Positions 21,472 through 32,925 of a DNA stretch of 64,000 nucleotides are shown here, in pieces. The translations under genes were made by a program, and so were the position numbers. The stretch comes from Onchidella celtica (Eukaryota > Mollusca > Gastropoda > Systellommatophora > Onchidiidae): the NCBI GenBank assembly GCA_963931925.1, contig OZ007569.1, positions 68,893,920-68,957,919 of the forward strand, written 5' to 3'. Positions within the stretch are counted from its first letter, which is position 1; every line of letters begins with the position of its first letter. The notes below the pieces were generated by a model. That model saw only the letters and a list, made by a program, of their open reading frames with translations. It did not search any database and was not told the DNA's origin.

Positions 21472-21903
21472 GATGTCACTGTTCTTACTTCAGTCAATCT
21501 GAAGTCATTTGAAACACCAGACAGATATGCCGGCGACTGAAGTACCACAAGGAGGATGAAACTGGGATGATATAATTTAAGGAAATTGTATGATTACTTA
21601 TATTAAAATATTTTTATCTTCTAATAATGTTTCGTTATTTATATAAACCTCCAGCTCTGTTTATGCATCCCGGGCCACTTAGTAACATATCATAACTCTG
21701 ATTTTACACATTTTTCCCGAGAAACACAAAATCTGAATAACTTTCTTTATTAGACTTAATGGTTACGATATTTTAAAAACATTATTTAACCCTTAGTTTT
21801 CAGAATTTAACCCCCAACTTATTACACAACCCCTTAAATGTATACCAAATATCTCATGCCCTCGATATGTAAGGTTATGAAAAGGAAAACTGGGAAGTTA
21901 ATG
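21472..21903. other. spacer between two LTR insertions
   Basis: AT-rich, non-coding, with no recognised repeat. Confidence 0.5.
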
Positions 21904-21908
21904 AACAT

Positions 21909-22067
21909 TGTACTGATAATTGAGTCACACAAGGCAATGTGGCAACTTGTATAAACCTGGCAATGAGGAGCGCCAACGGCAAGCACTTGATGACCTACAT
22001 GGCGGACAGACAACACGTGTCACGGCTAAAGTAGAAAGAATTCGCCCTATAAATCCTGTACAACACA
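21909..22067 (+). repeat. 5' LTR of Mag-like element
   Basis: 159 bp, tgtactgataattgagtcac to cctgtacaacaca. It differs from the 3' LTR at two seen positions (cacgtgtcac/cacgtatcac and aattcgcc/aatacgcc). Confidence 0.95.
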
Positions 22068-22081
22068 TGGTGTCAGAAGTG
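22068..22081 (+). other. primer-binding site, TGGTGTCAGAAGTG
   Basis: Begins directly after the LTR with TGG, as expected for pairing with a tRNA 3' CCA end. The sequence resembles sites assigned to tRNA-Leu in related animal elements; the isoacceptor is inferred from memory. Confidence 0.8.
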
Positions 22082-22488
22082 AAAATCGACGGAAATTTTA
22101 AGCATCTTCTAGGACATCTAGATGATCAATAGATCTATACTTTAAAGCCTTAAAGGGGACCAAACGGGTCTTGAACGAAGTGTTGTGTTAACCTTGCATT
22201 TTACCCACTGGGCCGTGCGAACTGTGACTGTTGGTTTACTACTGAGCAAATCTAATCTAGGGCTGGATCTAGACAATGACCAGTAACTCTAGCATAATAT
22301 ATCTAGATTCTAGACCAAGAACTGTTCGAGCACTGTTGAAGTGATATAGGTTGGATCTAGATCTAGACATTATAGATTTAATCTAGATTTACCACCTGTT
22401 TGTTTTGACCAAACTTGGAAGGTTTCCCGCCCGTGACCTGCACATTAAGAAACTTACAGTCAAAATAACAGTAACATTTAGAAACAAG

Positions 22489-24492
22489 ATGCCTAAACTC
22501 AATCCCCCAGAACCTATAGATTTCCAGCATCCGAAGTGGAAAGAATGGAGGACGAGATTTAACAGATACAGAATAGCCAGTAAATTATCAAAAGACAGTG
22601 GGGAAGTCCAAGTTGCGACACTAGTCTACTCGATGGGCAAAGAAGCTGAAGATATTTTTGCAAGTTTTACATTCGAAAATGAAGGACATAAAAACGATTT
22701 TGATTGCGTTCTACAAAAGTTTGAAGAGCACTTCATTCCAAAACGGAATATAATTTGGGAGAGATCGATTTTTCACAAACGTATCCAAGAGGAAGGTGAA
22801 ACAGTTGAAGAATTTATTAGAATTCTTTACAAGCTTGCAGAATACTGTGAATTTGCGGATAGAGACACACAGATAAGAGATAGATTGGTCATAGGACTAA
22901 AAGACAAATCAGTATGTCAGAAACTACAATTAAAAGAAGACCTGACATTAGAGAAGGCCAAAGAAATTGCTCTTAATCATGAACTGATCAAGACACAAAA
23001 TGAAGCAAGTGCACAAATAGATGCAGTAAAAATGAAAAAAGGGAAAGAAAAGCCTCACAGAGGGAAGAAGTACAGGGACCCAAAACCTGAAGCAAGATTT
23101 AGCTTTAATGAGAGGAAGTATCAAGGTCAGGCCAGTGGTCACTCATCAAAAGAATGCACTAAATGTGGACAAACTCATGCCTGGGGTAAATGTCCAGCAT
23201 TTGGCAAGAAATGTTATAACTGTCAAAAACAGAATCACTACGCATCAATGTGTCGACTGAGTAGACAATCCAACAGACCAAGTCCAATTACTCCTAAACA
23301 AGTCCAAGAAGTAGATTTGAGACAGGGTCAAGAAGACCTTGAGGATTGTTCAGATTACTTTATTGGCTCCGTCGTTTCAAACGTTCCACCCTGGACTACC
23401 AATGTTGAAATTTTGGGGGAAATGATAGAATTCAAGATTGACACTGGTGCTGATGTAAACATTTTGAATCAACAGACATGGAAACAACTAGGTCAACCTT
23501 CACTTGATGTATCAAAGGCAAGTCTGCTGAGCCCAGCAGGAAAAATTTGTACTTTGGGAAGATTTAAAGTAAAAGTCAATGACAGTAAAGTGGACATGTA
23601 TGTAGTCAAGAATACAACTTGTAATCTCCTTAGCAGATCTACAGCTATTCACATGGGATTAGTGAGGTTGGTGAACAGTGTAACCCAGTTTGGCAAAGTA
23701 AACTGTCAACCAGTGAAGATAAAACTAAAGAGTGATACCAGGCCTTATGCTGTACCTGTATCACGGAGAGTGCCTATACCTCTTATGAAGAAAGTACAAT
23801 CAGAACTCCAGAGGATGAAAGATAATGATATTATTGAAGAAATCAATGAACCAACAGAATGGGTATCCCCCATAGTTCCAGTCTTAAAGCCTTCAGGAGA
23901 CGTTAGGATTTGTGTGGATCTCAAGAAACTCAACCAAAACGTCGAAAGGGAACGGTACATCTTACCAACAATGGACGACATCATTTACAAACTAAAGGGT
24001 TCAAAAGTATTTTCGAAGCTGGATGCGGCTTCAGGTTATTTACAAATACCACTTGATGAAGAGAGTGCAAAACTTACAACTTTCATTACACCAATGGGAA
24101 GATTTTACTTCAAAAGACTTCCATTTGGAATTTCGTCAGCACCTGAAATATTCCAGAAAGTGATGGAGAAAATACTTGAGAACATAGATGGAGTCGTATG
24201 TTATTTTGATGACATGCTCATTCATACCAAAGATGAAGCAAGCCACACAAAGACATTGCTAATAGTAAAAGAAAAGCTCCAGAAGGCAGGATTAAAACTG
24301 AATGAAAATAAATGTACATACTACCAAAGTGAAGCCAAGTTGCTCGGACATATAATCTCAGAAAAGGGTGTGAGGCCTGATCCAGAGAAAATAAATGATA
24401 TCAAAAACATGGAAGAGCCAAAAGATATTCCTGAGCTAAGACGGTTTCTAGGAATGGTCCAGTATCTTGGCAGGTATATCAAGAACGTCTGA
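22489..24492 (+). CDS. gag-pol N-terminal part: Gag, protease, reverse transcriptase
   Basis: The first ATG in frame (22489) starts MPKLNPPEPIDF; the frame is open further upstream but only with non-ATG codons. Order: a Gag capsid-like region (about residues 10-190), a basic linker, two zinc knuckles (CTKCGQTHAWGKC and CYNCQKQNHYASMC), an aspartic protease with IDTGADVNIL, and a reverse transcriptase whose catalytic box is YFDDMLIH. The frame stops at TGA 24490-24492, just after the RT thumb motif FLGMVQYLGRYI. Downstream coding continues in the same frame, so this is a nonsense mutation and not the natural end. Confidence 0.93.
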   Translation: MPKLNPPEPIDFQHPKWKEWRTRFNRYRIASKLSKDSGEVQVATLVYSMGKEAEDIFASFTFENEGHKNDFDCVLQKFEEHFIPKRNIIWERSIFHKRIQEEGETVEEFIRILYKLAEYCEFADRDTQIRDRLVIGLKDKSVCQKLQLKEDLTLEKAKEIALNHELIKTQNEASAQIDAVKMKKGKEKPHRGKKYRDPKPEARFSFNERKYQGQASGHSSKECTKCGQTHAWGKCPAFGKKCYNCQKQNHYASMCRLSRQSNRPSPITPKQVQEVDLRQGQEDLEDCSDYFIGSVVSNVPPWTTNVEILGEMIEFKIDTGADVNILNQQTWKQLGQPSLDVSKASLLSPAGKICTLGRFKVKVNDSKVDMYVVKNTTCNLLSRSTAIHMGLVRLVNSVTQFGKVNCQPVKIKLKSDTRPYAVPVSRRVPIPLMKKVQSELQRMKDNDIIEEINEPTEWVSPIVPVLKPSGDVRICVDLKKLNQNVERERYILPTMDDIIYKLKGSKVFSKLDAASGYLQIPLDEESAKLTTFITPMGRFYFKRLPFGISSAPEIFQKVMEKILENIDGVVCYFDDMLIHTKDEASHTKTLLIVKEKLQKAGLKLNENKCTYYQSEAKLLGHIISEKGVRPDPEKINDIKNMEEPKDIPELRRFLGMVQYLGRYIKNV

Positions 24493-25947
24493 ACAATACT
24501 GAATCCGTTGAACCAACTTCTACAAAAGAACTCAGCATGGTACTGGGGAACTGATCAAAGGAAATCATTTGAAACAGTCAAAGAATTACTGTCAGATTCA
24601 AACACATTAGCATTTTTTGATTTGCAAAAGGAAACTGTAGTGAATGCTGATGCTAGCAGTTATGGACTCGGAGCAGTTCTACTTCAGAAACACAAAGTAA
24701 GTTGGAGACCAGTTGCTTATTGCTCAAGAACACTGACTAAAGCAGAGATGAAGTATGCCCAAATAGAGAAGGAATGTTTAGCTGCTACGTGGGCTTGTGA
24801 AAAATTTGAGAAGTACTTGGTTGGAATGGAACATTTTGTTCTCAACACTGACCACAAACCTTTAGTGCCATTGATCAACAACAGACACCTCATAGAGTGC
24901 CCCATCAGATGTCAGAGACTTTTAATGAGACTCATGAGATTTAAAGTCAAAGCAGTGCATATTCCTGGGAAAGACATGGTTGTTGCTGATGCATTGTCCA
25001 GAAGTCAATCAAAAATCTGCACAGAAACTGAACTACAAGAAAATGTGCAACAATATGTGTATGAGATTATGTCATCATGGCCAGTATCAGATGCAAAACT
25101 AGACCAGATTAGAAGAGAAAGCAGAATGGATGAATGCCTCAACACAACGATGGAATATGTCCAACATGGATGGCCAGAATACAGAGAAGATGTGAAAATT
25201 GCAGCATTGAGTATGTACCCATTCAGAGGAGAACTCAGCTTAGTGGATGGCATCTTGGTACGAACAGACAGGATTGTTATTCCATACTCAATGAGACAAG
25301 AAATAAAAGAAATCATCCACGAAGGTCACTTTGGAATAACAAAATGCCGAGAAAGAGCAAATCAAAGTGTGTGGTGGCCCCAAATCAGCCATGAAATCAA
25401 AGAAATGGTATCAAGATGTAAACACTGCATTACAAAGAAACCTACACAGAGGAAAGAACCGCTGTTACCTTCAACGCTACCTGACCGACCATTTCAAAAA
25501 GTGGGAGTTGACATTTGTGAATTTCAAAAGAAATCATACTTAGTATTGGAAGACTATTATTCCAGATATATAGAGATTATGTACTTGCCCAACACAACTT
25601 CTTTCACAGTGATCAGCAAACTAAAGTGTTGTTTTGCAAGATATGGTATCCCAAACTGCGTAGTATCTGACAATGCCAGACAATTCACATCAAATGAATT
25701 TGCACAATTCGCCAAGAAATGGAATTTCCGACATGTCACAAGTAGCCCAAGATTTCCACAATCAAATGGGAAAGCAGAAAGAGCAGTCAAAACAGCAAAA
25801 GAAATACTGTCTCAAGACGATATATTCCTCGCTATTCTTGCGTACAGATCCACACCATTGGTGGAACTGGGAATTAAGTCCTGCAGAACTACTTTTCAAC
25901 AGGAAAATAAGAAACACGTTACCATGTTTGCCATAAAACCTGAATAA
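24493..25947 (+). pseudogene. pol C-terminal part: RNase H and integrase, interrupted
   Basis: Continues the upstream frame past the TGA. RNase H shows NADASSYGLGAVL, the IEKECLA glutamate and NTDHKPL. Integrase follows with an HHCC finger (HEGHFG ... CKHCITKK), then core residues in VDICEFQ, VVSDNARQF and NGKAERAVK. Near 25860, within the AYRSTP region, a one-base frameshift moves the reading to the neighbouring plus frame. In that frame the next lesion is a TAA at 25934-25936. Protein from this copy would be truncated at several points. Confidence 0.9.
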
Positions 25948-26467
25948 TACCGGGTTAGACCATAAAGAACTGGAAAGGAAAGACAGAAAGGCCAAGGAAG
26001 CCCATAAGAGAAACTATGACAAACGACATGGGGCAAGACATCTACCAGAACTCGATAGAGGAGACACAGTCCTTGTCAAAACAGATCTGGACAAACAATG
26101 GAAAACTCCAGCTGAAGTTGTAAAGAAAATAGCACCAAGGTCATACATTGTCAAGACTGAAAACCGAGCCGAGTTGCGAAGAAATCGACGTCATCTCTAC
26201 CGAGTTCCAGAAGGAGTTCAGTATGATATTCCAGATCATGATGTCGAGACAAAAACCACAGAGGATCATATAGATCGTAGGATTTTTGTGGAAAATTCAA
26301 AAGAGGCAGGAGGAGACAAAACAGCCAGTCCTTCTGAAACAAACAAGACTGGTCATACCTTGAGTCCTGCAAAAGCACACCCTGCGATAAGTTCGTCCAA
26401 GGGAATTGGCCTAAGAAGATCCAATCGACAGGCCAAGGCGCCCAAGTGCCTCATATGTGAATATTAA
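25937..26467 (+). pseudogene. integrase C-terminal tail of the same pol
   Basis: After the TAA at 25934 the shifted frame stays open to TAA at 26465-26467. It is basic and charged, with GDTVLVKTD and RRNRRHLYRVP, typical of the end of Gypsy integrases, followed by a low-complexity tail ending LRRSNRQAKAP. It is separated from the rest of pol by the frameshift and stop upstream. Confidence 0.8.
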
Positions 26468-26664
26468 TGTGGCTTTGAAGGTGCAGCCATAAAGGATATA
26501 TTATGGTAGCACTTAGCCTATTGTAATTAGTTATGAAACTGTTTGAAGTTTGTGTTACATTGTTTAAGTAAAATTACTCTTCAAGTGTTAAGAGAAGTAC
26601 TACAGTAAGCAAGGAGCATACTGGATCTGCAATATAATTTCGAGATTCTTCAGAATGGGTGAGA

Positions 26665-26823
26665 TGTACTGATAATTGAGTCACACAAGGCAATGTGGCA
26701 ACTTGTATAAACCTGGCAATGAGGAGCGCCAACGGCAAGCACTTGATGACCTACATGGCGGACAGACAACACGTATCACGGCTAAAGTAGAAAGAATACG
26801 CCCTATAAATCCTGTACAACACA
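26665..26823 (+). repeat. 3' LTR of Mag-like element
   Basis: 159-bp copy of the LTR at 21909, preceded by the purine-rich run gaatgggtgaga and followed by target duplication aacat. Confidence 0.95.
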
Positions 26824-27230
26824 AACATGTTTAAATTTATTGAAATACTGTCAGACTGTTGAAATGTGACCACACTCACATTAGAAACACGAGACACAGA
26901 TTTTCAAAAAAAAAAAAAGGAAAAAGACACACGCGCGCGCACACACATAGATCTATACACACACAGATGACCAGGTTATGACAATGAATCTTTATTCAAG
27001 AGTCACAATAATGGCTGATAAACAAAAGCAAGAGAGGTATAAAACGCGTAAAAAATTCTTTATATCTAAAATATATATCTATAACATATATTATAATTAT
27101 GTAACAGGACGGGAACGAGCTGTCTCCCTAGCTATCTCACACAGTCAAACATACAAACAAAACTATCAGGTTATGAGAGGACACCAATTTTATTAAAAAG
27201 AAAAGGAAAAAACAAGTCAAATAATAAACA

Positions 27231-27314
27231 CAAGACAATAAACAGTACAATAAACAAGACAATAAACAGTACAATAAACAGCACAATAAACAAGACAATA
27301 AACAAGACAATAAA
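27231..27314. repeat. 12-bp tandem repeat, seven units
   Basis: Seven units alternating between caagacaataaa and cagtacaataaa, with one cagcacaataaa variant. Confidence 0.9.
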
Positions 27315-29408
27315 CCCAACCCATAGGCTGAAGAAGAATAAAATAAAGGAATTAAAAGCACGCCTCATCAGTTAAAATCATTACATCATGCTAAAATTTA
27401 AGACAATGCATCAAAAGAAAACGTAAAAGTTAATAATAATGATATTCACATTGTAAACTAAATATGGGGAGGGTCTAGTACGCCTACCAAACAGTGATGT
27501 TACTTTGAGAGCACTCCAGGGGAGACAACTCGAGTATAAGATGCTAGCCTACCAAGTAACATGTTTACTTCCCTTGGATTAACTACAGACTGACATAGGG
27601 CTACCCCACACGTTATAATTCTTATATTATAACAACGGCCATTATTCTAAATCAGGAAGAAAACTTAATTTGATTCCCGATAAGATAACAGTAAGCCTTA
27701 CATGTGATACGCGTACCCGGTACGCACCAAATCTATTCTAGTTATGGAATGAGCGAGAGTTAAACTAACTACAATAAAATACAGTCTGCTGAGTCTACAC
27801 ACTCATGCCACAGAACTGCCCATGCTAGGTGGCCTAAAAGACAATCCAGTCTACTTACTTAGCCCACCCACGCACAACGTAGGATCCCTTAATTAACAAT
27901 TACTATCATAATTAGCAGAGGATAGCAATAGCCAACTGGATCTACTCATTAAGTCAAACTTAATTAACTTAGATACCCCATTAGCTAACCCAGCTCAATT
28001 CCCCACATGTACAGATTATTACACAAAAGCCCCAGTCTATACTGCCACAGGCTTATCTCAACTCAGAGCCAAACTTATCCCTTTCCTATCCTCTGGGTAT
28101 ACCAACCTCCTTACTCATAAAGTCATAAGAGTATCTCTAGGTGGACGAACCCACATGATAAGTCAACACCTAAGTCCCAATCAACAATAGCAAGTTATAG
28201 TCTCCCACTACAAGTGATATGATAATCGTGGCATAAAGCCAAACCCAACTACATGGTACAACTACTGTACATGACTGAACAGTCAACCTACTTGTATTAC
28301 CTCCAACAATACTGATATTACCTAAAACATTCCCACATATTCAGTGAACATAATTATATAATGCAACAAAATAATATCATAATATTAATAATGATGACAT
28401 ATTATTATACAGGTCTACTGGGCAAGCCACACCCACAACTCTATGATTGAGCTAAGACAATGACTCTGATCCCTTCATTACAACAGAGTCCAATTACATC
28501 TGTCAGTGTCAGTGTGTCAAAAGAACAGACAATGAGCACCTACAAAGGATGCCATAACATGACACCTGATGCATAGACAATGCATCCATACACCTAGCAT
28601 AGGCCTTTCCCTTCATCCTATCAACAATATAAGTTGATTTGCCAAGGGCACACCTAGATCTATATTTCAAGGTTCGACCCTAAAAAAGTTTCTAAGTCCA
28701 ACCTAACCAGTACACATAGAAGAAAATCAACTTAACACCTATTTAGAGAATATACTAAATCAAATAGGCATTATAATAAACATATAAATTAAGAAATTAA
28801 AGTAAATAATCATCATCTACCAGTATAATTCCGATATTTGAGATCCCAAATGCTGTATAAGTCTTGTAGCTACTGTAAACAGTCAGCCAGGTTTGTTATT
28901 GTTGTTCGAGTCAAGCTTCCGTTTCCGGAAGCTATTAGTTGACCAATCCCGGTCTTGATTTGACTCGCTTGACCAGAAGTCATGTGATCACGCCTTCTGG
29001 CGTCTGCTGTGACCTGCTCACGCGCGCTTTGCGAACCCTGCACCTCTCTCTTCATCTTAACTGGTCTGCTCATTATCATAAAGTTCACAATGAATACGGT
29101 ATAATATCACTAAAATGTAACGAAAAGGCACCCAAGACAAATCTACACATAGATCATAGTCACAATGCTGAATTAAAGGAACCTAGAAATAATCATCATC
29201 CAACAATAACCTTACAAACCCACAAAAGAATAAGTTAAAGTAAAGAAATAACTTGGTTAAAATTCTTGCCCGTAACTCTCTCTCTCTCTCTGTCCCTAAG
29301 AAGGACACATTGAGCCTGAATAGCACCAACTGCAGATTTAGAATAACAATCTGGATCTGTCTATCTCTGATCCAATTAGCGGGACTTGGACCACATCCTC
29401 CAGTAGTT

Positions 29409-29444
29409 TATTTTCACTTCAAAGCCGTTTTTCTCAAAATCAGC
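29409..29444 (-). repeat. 36-bp transposon-end fragment
   Basis: Exact inverse complement of 17279-17314, containing ttttgagaaaaacggc. Flanking sequence does not match, so this is a lone terminus of the same or a related family. Confidence 0.75.
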
Positions 29445-30550
29445 TCTGTCGACATATTGCAGAAACTTAGTAAGATAAACTTTACCATAGATTGTTAGCT
29501 GCTAGCTTGATTGCCTAACCAAGCTGAACAAAGTTCATCAAACCTCCGAGTATAATCCAATTATTATTATTTCACATCATCTACATATTATATTATACCA
29601 GAACAAAAATAATGGGTAAAATTTACGTGAATTAGCCAAAGGAATTCACACTTGCTACATCAAAGCTTGCACTAGTTGTACTTCACAACTCCCTTGAAAT
29701 ATTTACAAGTTCTTTTTAGTCGGGACAAAATAACAGGTCCTGCTGTCTTGAAGACTTGGGTGGAACTGACTGACCCACGCTATCATCTAAGCGTCACCCA
29801 AAAACGCGCAACCCATTTACTCCCTGACAGTTCACTGAGTGCAAATTCTAACAAAACACTATAACAAATAAAAACATTTTTAAAGAACTACCTGCTTGCT
29901 CGTATATGTTCTAAATACACTATCTTAATAAAATATTACTTAACAAGATAAATACTAAACAAAACTTACAATGTGAGTGATACATAACAAGATTCTGCCT
30001 ATGGAACCAGAGATGGTCACTTAAATTGACCAATCCTGGACAATAGACAACGCTAAGATCATGGTTTAAAAATTGGCGCAGTGAGGACATCAGTTGGGAA
30101 TGTTACTCAACACTACATGACTCATGTCAAGTGCGCGATCAAAAAATAAGGGGAGATTATCTATAGTTTCTGTGTGGTTACATCCCCTTGTCCACATCTA
30201 GTGGTCCAGCTAGTCAAAATAAACGTGTTTATCTCCCTTTCACCACAGCGAGCTATAACTCAGCCCTGTAATGGTTCACCCCATTACATAAAAGCAGTGT
30301 GTCCCTACACCAAGTAGGGGCGAAATAAGAATTAAAAACATTATGCCGTCCTTGCCCTAAGGAAGGACGAAGGAAAGCAGTTCCTGCGGGCACATCGCAG
30401 CCACGGCCCAAGTTAGAACTGTGAACAGACGTCCATCCCACAATCTTCTCCCCCAACAAACCCAATTAAAAACAATGTCTTTCTGCTAAATTGAACTGTC
30501 CCTTTGACGTCAGCCTTTCACGGGCCTTTTTCAGGGTAGAACAACTTACA

Positions 30551-30632
30551 GTCCTTTTGAGGGCCCAAACGGTCCTTGTGAGGGCCCAAACAGTCCTTTT
30601 GTGAGGTCAAACAGCCCTTCCGAGGGCTAAAG
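30551..30632. repeat. minisatellite of about 21 bp, four units
   Basis: Imperfect units of the form cagtccttttgagggcccaaa (variants cggtccttgtgagggcccaaa and others). Confidence 0.75.
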
Positions 30633-32121
30633 AAGCCCAACAAGATGAAGAAGAGGAGGGCCAAGAAGAGCCAGAAAAACGAAACAAGGACAAACAGGCG
30701 AAAAAGCAAAGGGCAACGAATCTCGTACAAAAGTGCTCTCGACCAGTACATTGAAAAATCCAGGTTTAAAAGATCACACACACGGAGCTTTATGCATATT
30801 CAACTGTCACTGTAACATTTGACAAACACACACCATACAAAAGCACTTAAAAATGCAACAGAATACCAAACATAAGGAATACATGTACATGAGAAGAATA
30901 CCTGGTGGACATTCAAGTTATGTTACTGATTATTTTCAGTGGTGCCATGGAATGAAAGTACACTGTAGTTATAAAAAAATAACAACATAAAATTTGTGCT
31001 GTAACAAGATGTACATTGATAATTATATTACAAACCATCAGAAATAAGGAATGATTTATAGTAATAAAAATGGCATATAATCATACAATACATTATATAA
31101 CATCTGTTAAGTTTCTTTTGGAAATGAACGGGCAGTGTGATGGTCAATTTGTGTTTTATTGTTATTATTAACCGATATACACCCGTCGTCGTCCTTTCTG
31201 GCTTGCTCAAAATTCTCATGAAAATAATAATGGCCTACAAAGTTATCAAAATGTTAACACTTTCAAGCTAACATGGATCAGATACATCACTGAAACTTTT
31301 CACTGTTTTGTTGTAATTTAAATTTTAGGACAACTGTCTTTTCCAGCGATTTAACGGAGAAGTGAACTAATGCTTTAGATGACAGTTAAACGAAGGAACA
31401 TGTGGAGGAAGATAAATCATGAAGAAATCACTTACTGTAATAAACCTGCTGAACTGATTGCAGGAGAGGAAACCAACAGGTATTTAGCCAGACTGAGATA
31501 AGCAATTTTTTGCTGTGAGGAAGCGTGTTTTGATTGGTCAATTGGGAATTGTGACCAACGGGTATCCAGCTCCTGAATCATGTCTAAAATTTACGTTTTT
31601 TTACTTGATAACTGTCAGAAAGACAGAATCTTGGGTTCACTTTCAAAAGTATATAATGTCCTTCCCGTATAATATAGGTGTTCCCGATAATTATTGTTTA
31701 TAACGGAGATACAATGTGTTGATTGACCAAAACATCCCGTGCGAGTTTGTCAATTTTTACTAATCCTGACACGTTTGAAAAATTATATCAAAGCTATTAC
31801 AAGGTTTCTAGACAAAGTAGCCAGAATAAAATTCTAGTCGGAAGTTCCTACTTTATATTGATGCCAATTTTATTTTACTTCGATGCATGTCTCCTTGTGA
31901 GATCATCAATAATAGGGCCTCGGTTTTTAAATAAATGATGAGATAGACATGTTTTATTACCAATACATCCAACCCGTGTCAAACTTATTAGATTGTAGCT
32001 CGATAGACCGATAGTTATTGTAGTTTACCTGGATATCTGTTTGATTTCTGTGTATGCAGGATTTGTTGCGTTAGGAATTATTTATGTGTCAGCACACTAA
32101 CAAGTCATTGGGGTTTAAGCC

Positions 32122-32300
32122 CTCCGAATTTTTTGTCCTTATCCAAGAAGACGAGGCACTCGATCCTACCTCCGATAAGATCAGGGACAGGAATATATGA
32201 GAAATATCCCAAAATCCATCATGCCTGCACCGACCGGGATTTTAACCCGGTACCTTAGGCATGAGAGGCCATCACCTTGCCTCTAGACTATGGTGTCCCC
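32122..32300 (-). mobile_element. tRNA-derived SINE, minus orientation
   Basis: On the minus strand it starts ggggacaccatagtctagag and carries the B-box-like ccgggttaaaatcccgg, then a body including ggtaggatcgagtgcctcgt. The body is the inverse counterpart of the element at 38178. It is truncated near 32122, so the long 3' part seen in the other copy is missing. Confidence 0.8.
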
Positions 32301-32796
32301 TTTCTGCTCCTTGATTGATTATGTCTATTCATAATAGTACATTACATCCACGGTTACCGGAGACTCCGTCTATTTTAATTCTTATGTGCATTTCATTACC
32401 CTTAGCATTTGCCATTGTCATGTATCCTATATGTAATTATCATGTCATCTTTTGAAAATTATGCAATTTCTTGGTCTTTGTATGCTCACTATTGATTAAA
32501 AATGATTGTGTGTTGTAATTATTCTAATCATATTTTGTCCTTTCTCTTTTGTTCCAGCTCATGGCTGGTTGTTGTTATTTTTGTTCCTAGTTCTTTTTTT
32601 GTTGTACGTAAAGAAATAAGAGCATCAACTAAGATCAAATGTTATATAATGTGTATCCCTAAAGAAATACTGAGAACCCACTACACATATGCCCACTAGC
32701 CACTCGTTCCTCCTACAATAAATTATTAATTATAATAGCAAAGACATGTTGCAGCTCAGGAAATTTTCAAGCAGGAATATGTAAAGGAAACCTTAC

Positions 32797-32925
32797 CCTA
32801 TTTGTAAACAAACATTTGGATCAGATGTATTTGGTAAAACTGTAACTTCATGGACACAGTCTCCTGAAGGTGTGAAATGAGCAGCAAATACATACTCATG
32901 TCCTGATGTAGATCTGAGGTCAGAA
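32797..32925 (-). CDS. modular protein exon, beta-rich module segment
   Basis: Acceptor ttttttaacccag, donor gtaagg, 129 nt, codon split after its second base at both ends. The peptide contains [20 protein letters not shown] and [15 protein letters not shown], parallel to the YVFLTP ... LCVDIG pattern of the exon at 35775-35927. The exon joining it to 34022 was not found. Confidence 0.75.

Larger units (their letters stand above)
21909..26823 (+). mobile_element. Ty3/Gypsy LTR retrotransposon, probably Mag-like, decayed
   Basis: A complete 4915-bp element: 159-bp LTRs at both ends, 5-bp target duplication aacat (21904-21908 and 26824-26828), primer-binding site at 22068, gag-pol in one frame, and a purine-rich stretch before the 3' LTR. 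Pol order is protease, reverse transcriptase, RNase H, integrase, the standard Gypsy order. Very short LTRs, gag and pol in one frame, and a CCHC pair of the C-x2-C-x3-H-x4-C plus C-x2-C-x4-H-x4-C form suggest the Mag lineage (inference). Only two differences were seen between the LTRs, yet pol carries two stops and one frameshift, so this copy is young but no longer autonomous. Confidence 0.93.
26829..32121. other. 5.3 kb without a recognised gene
   Basis: AT-rich DNA. Holds a poly-A run and (AC/GC)n at 26906-26947, a 12-bp tandem repeat at 27231, a 36-bp transposon-end fragment at 29409, a short (CT)n at 29278-29292, and a minisatellite at 30551. No exon is supported on either strand. The 87-codon minus-strand open frame at 30518-30781 has a hydrophobic segment and repeated KDCLGP-like peptides, but these come from the minisatellite and it is not called as a gene. 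Confidence 0.4.

Noticed and set aside
27100..30287. A 3.2 kb stretch with TGTAAC-like and CCATTACA ends resembling LTR termini
   Set aside because: The flanks show no target duplication, the inner sequence has no retroelement features, and the palindrome tgtaatggttcaccccattaca at the right end can explain the resemblance.
30518..30781. An 87-codon minus-strand open frame with a hydrophobic helix and repeated KDCLGP-like peptides
   Set aside because: The repeated peptides come from a DNA minisatellite; no start context, homology or splice structure supports a gene.
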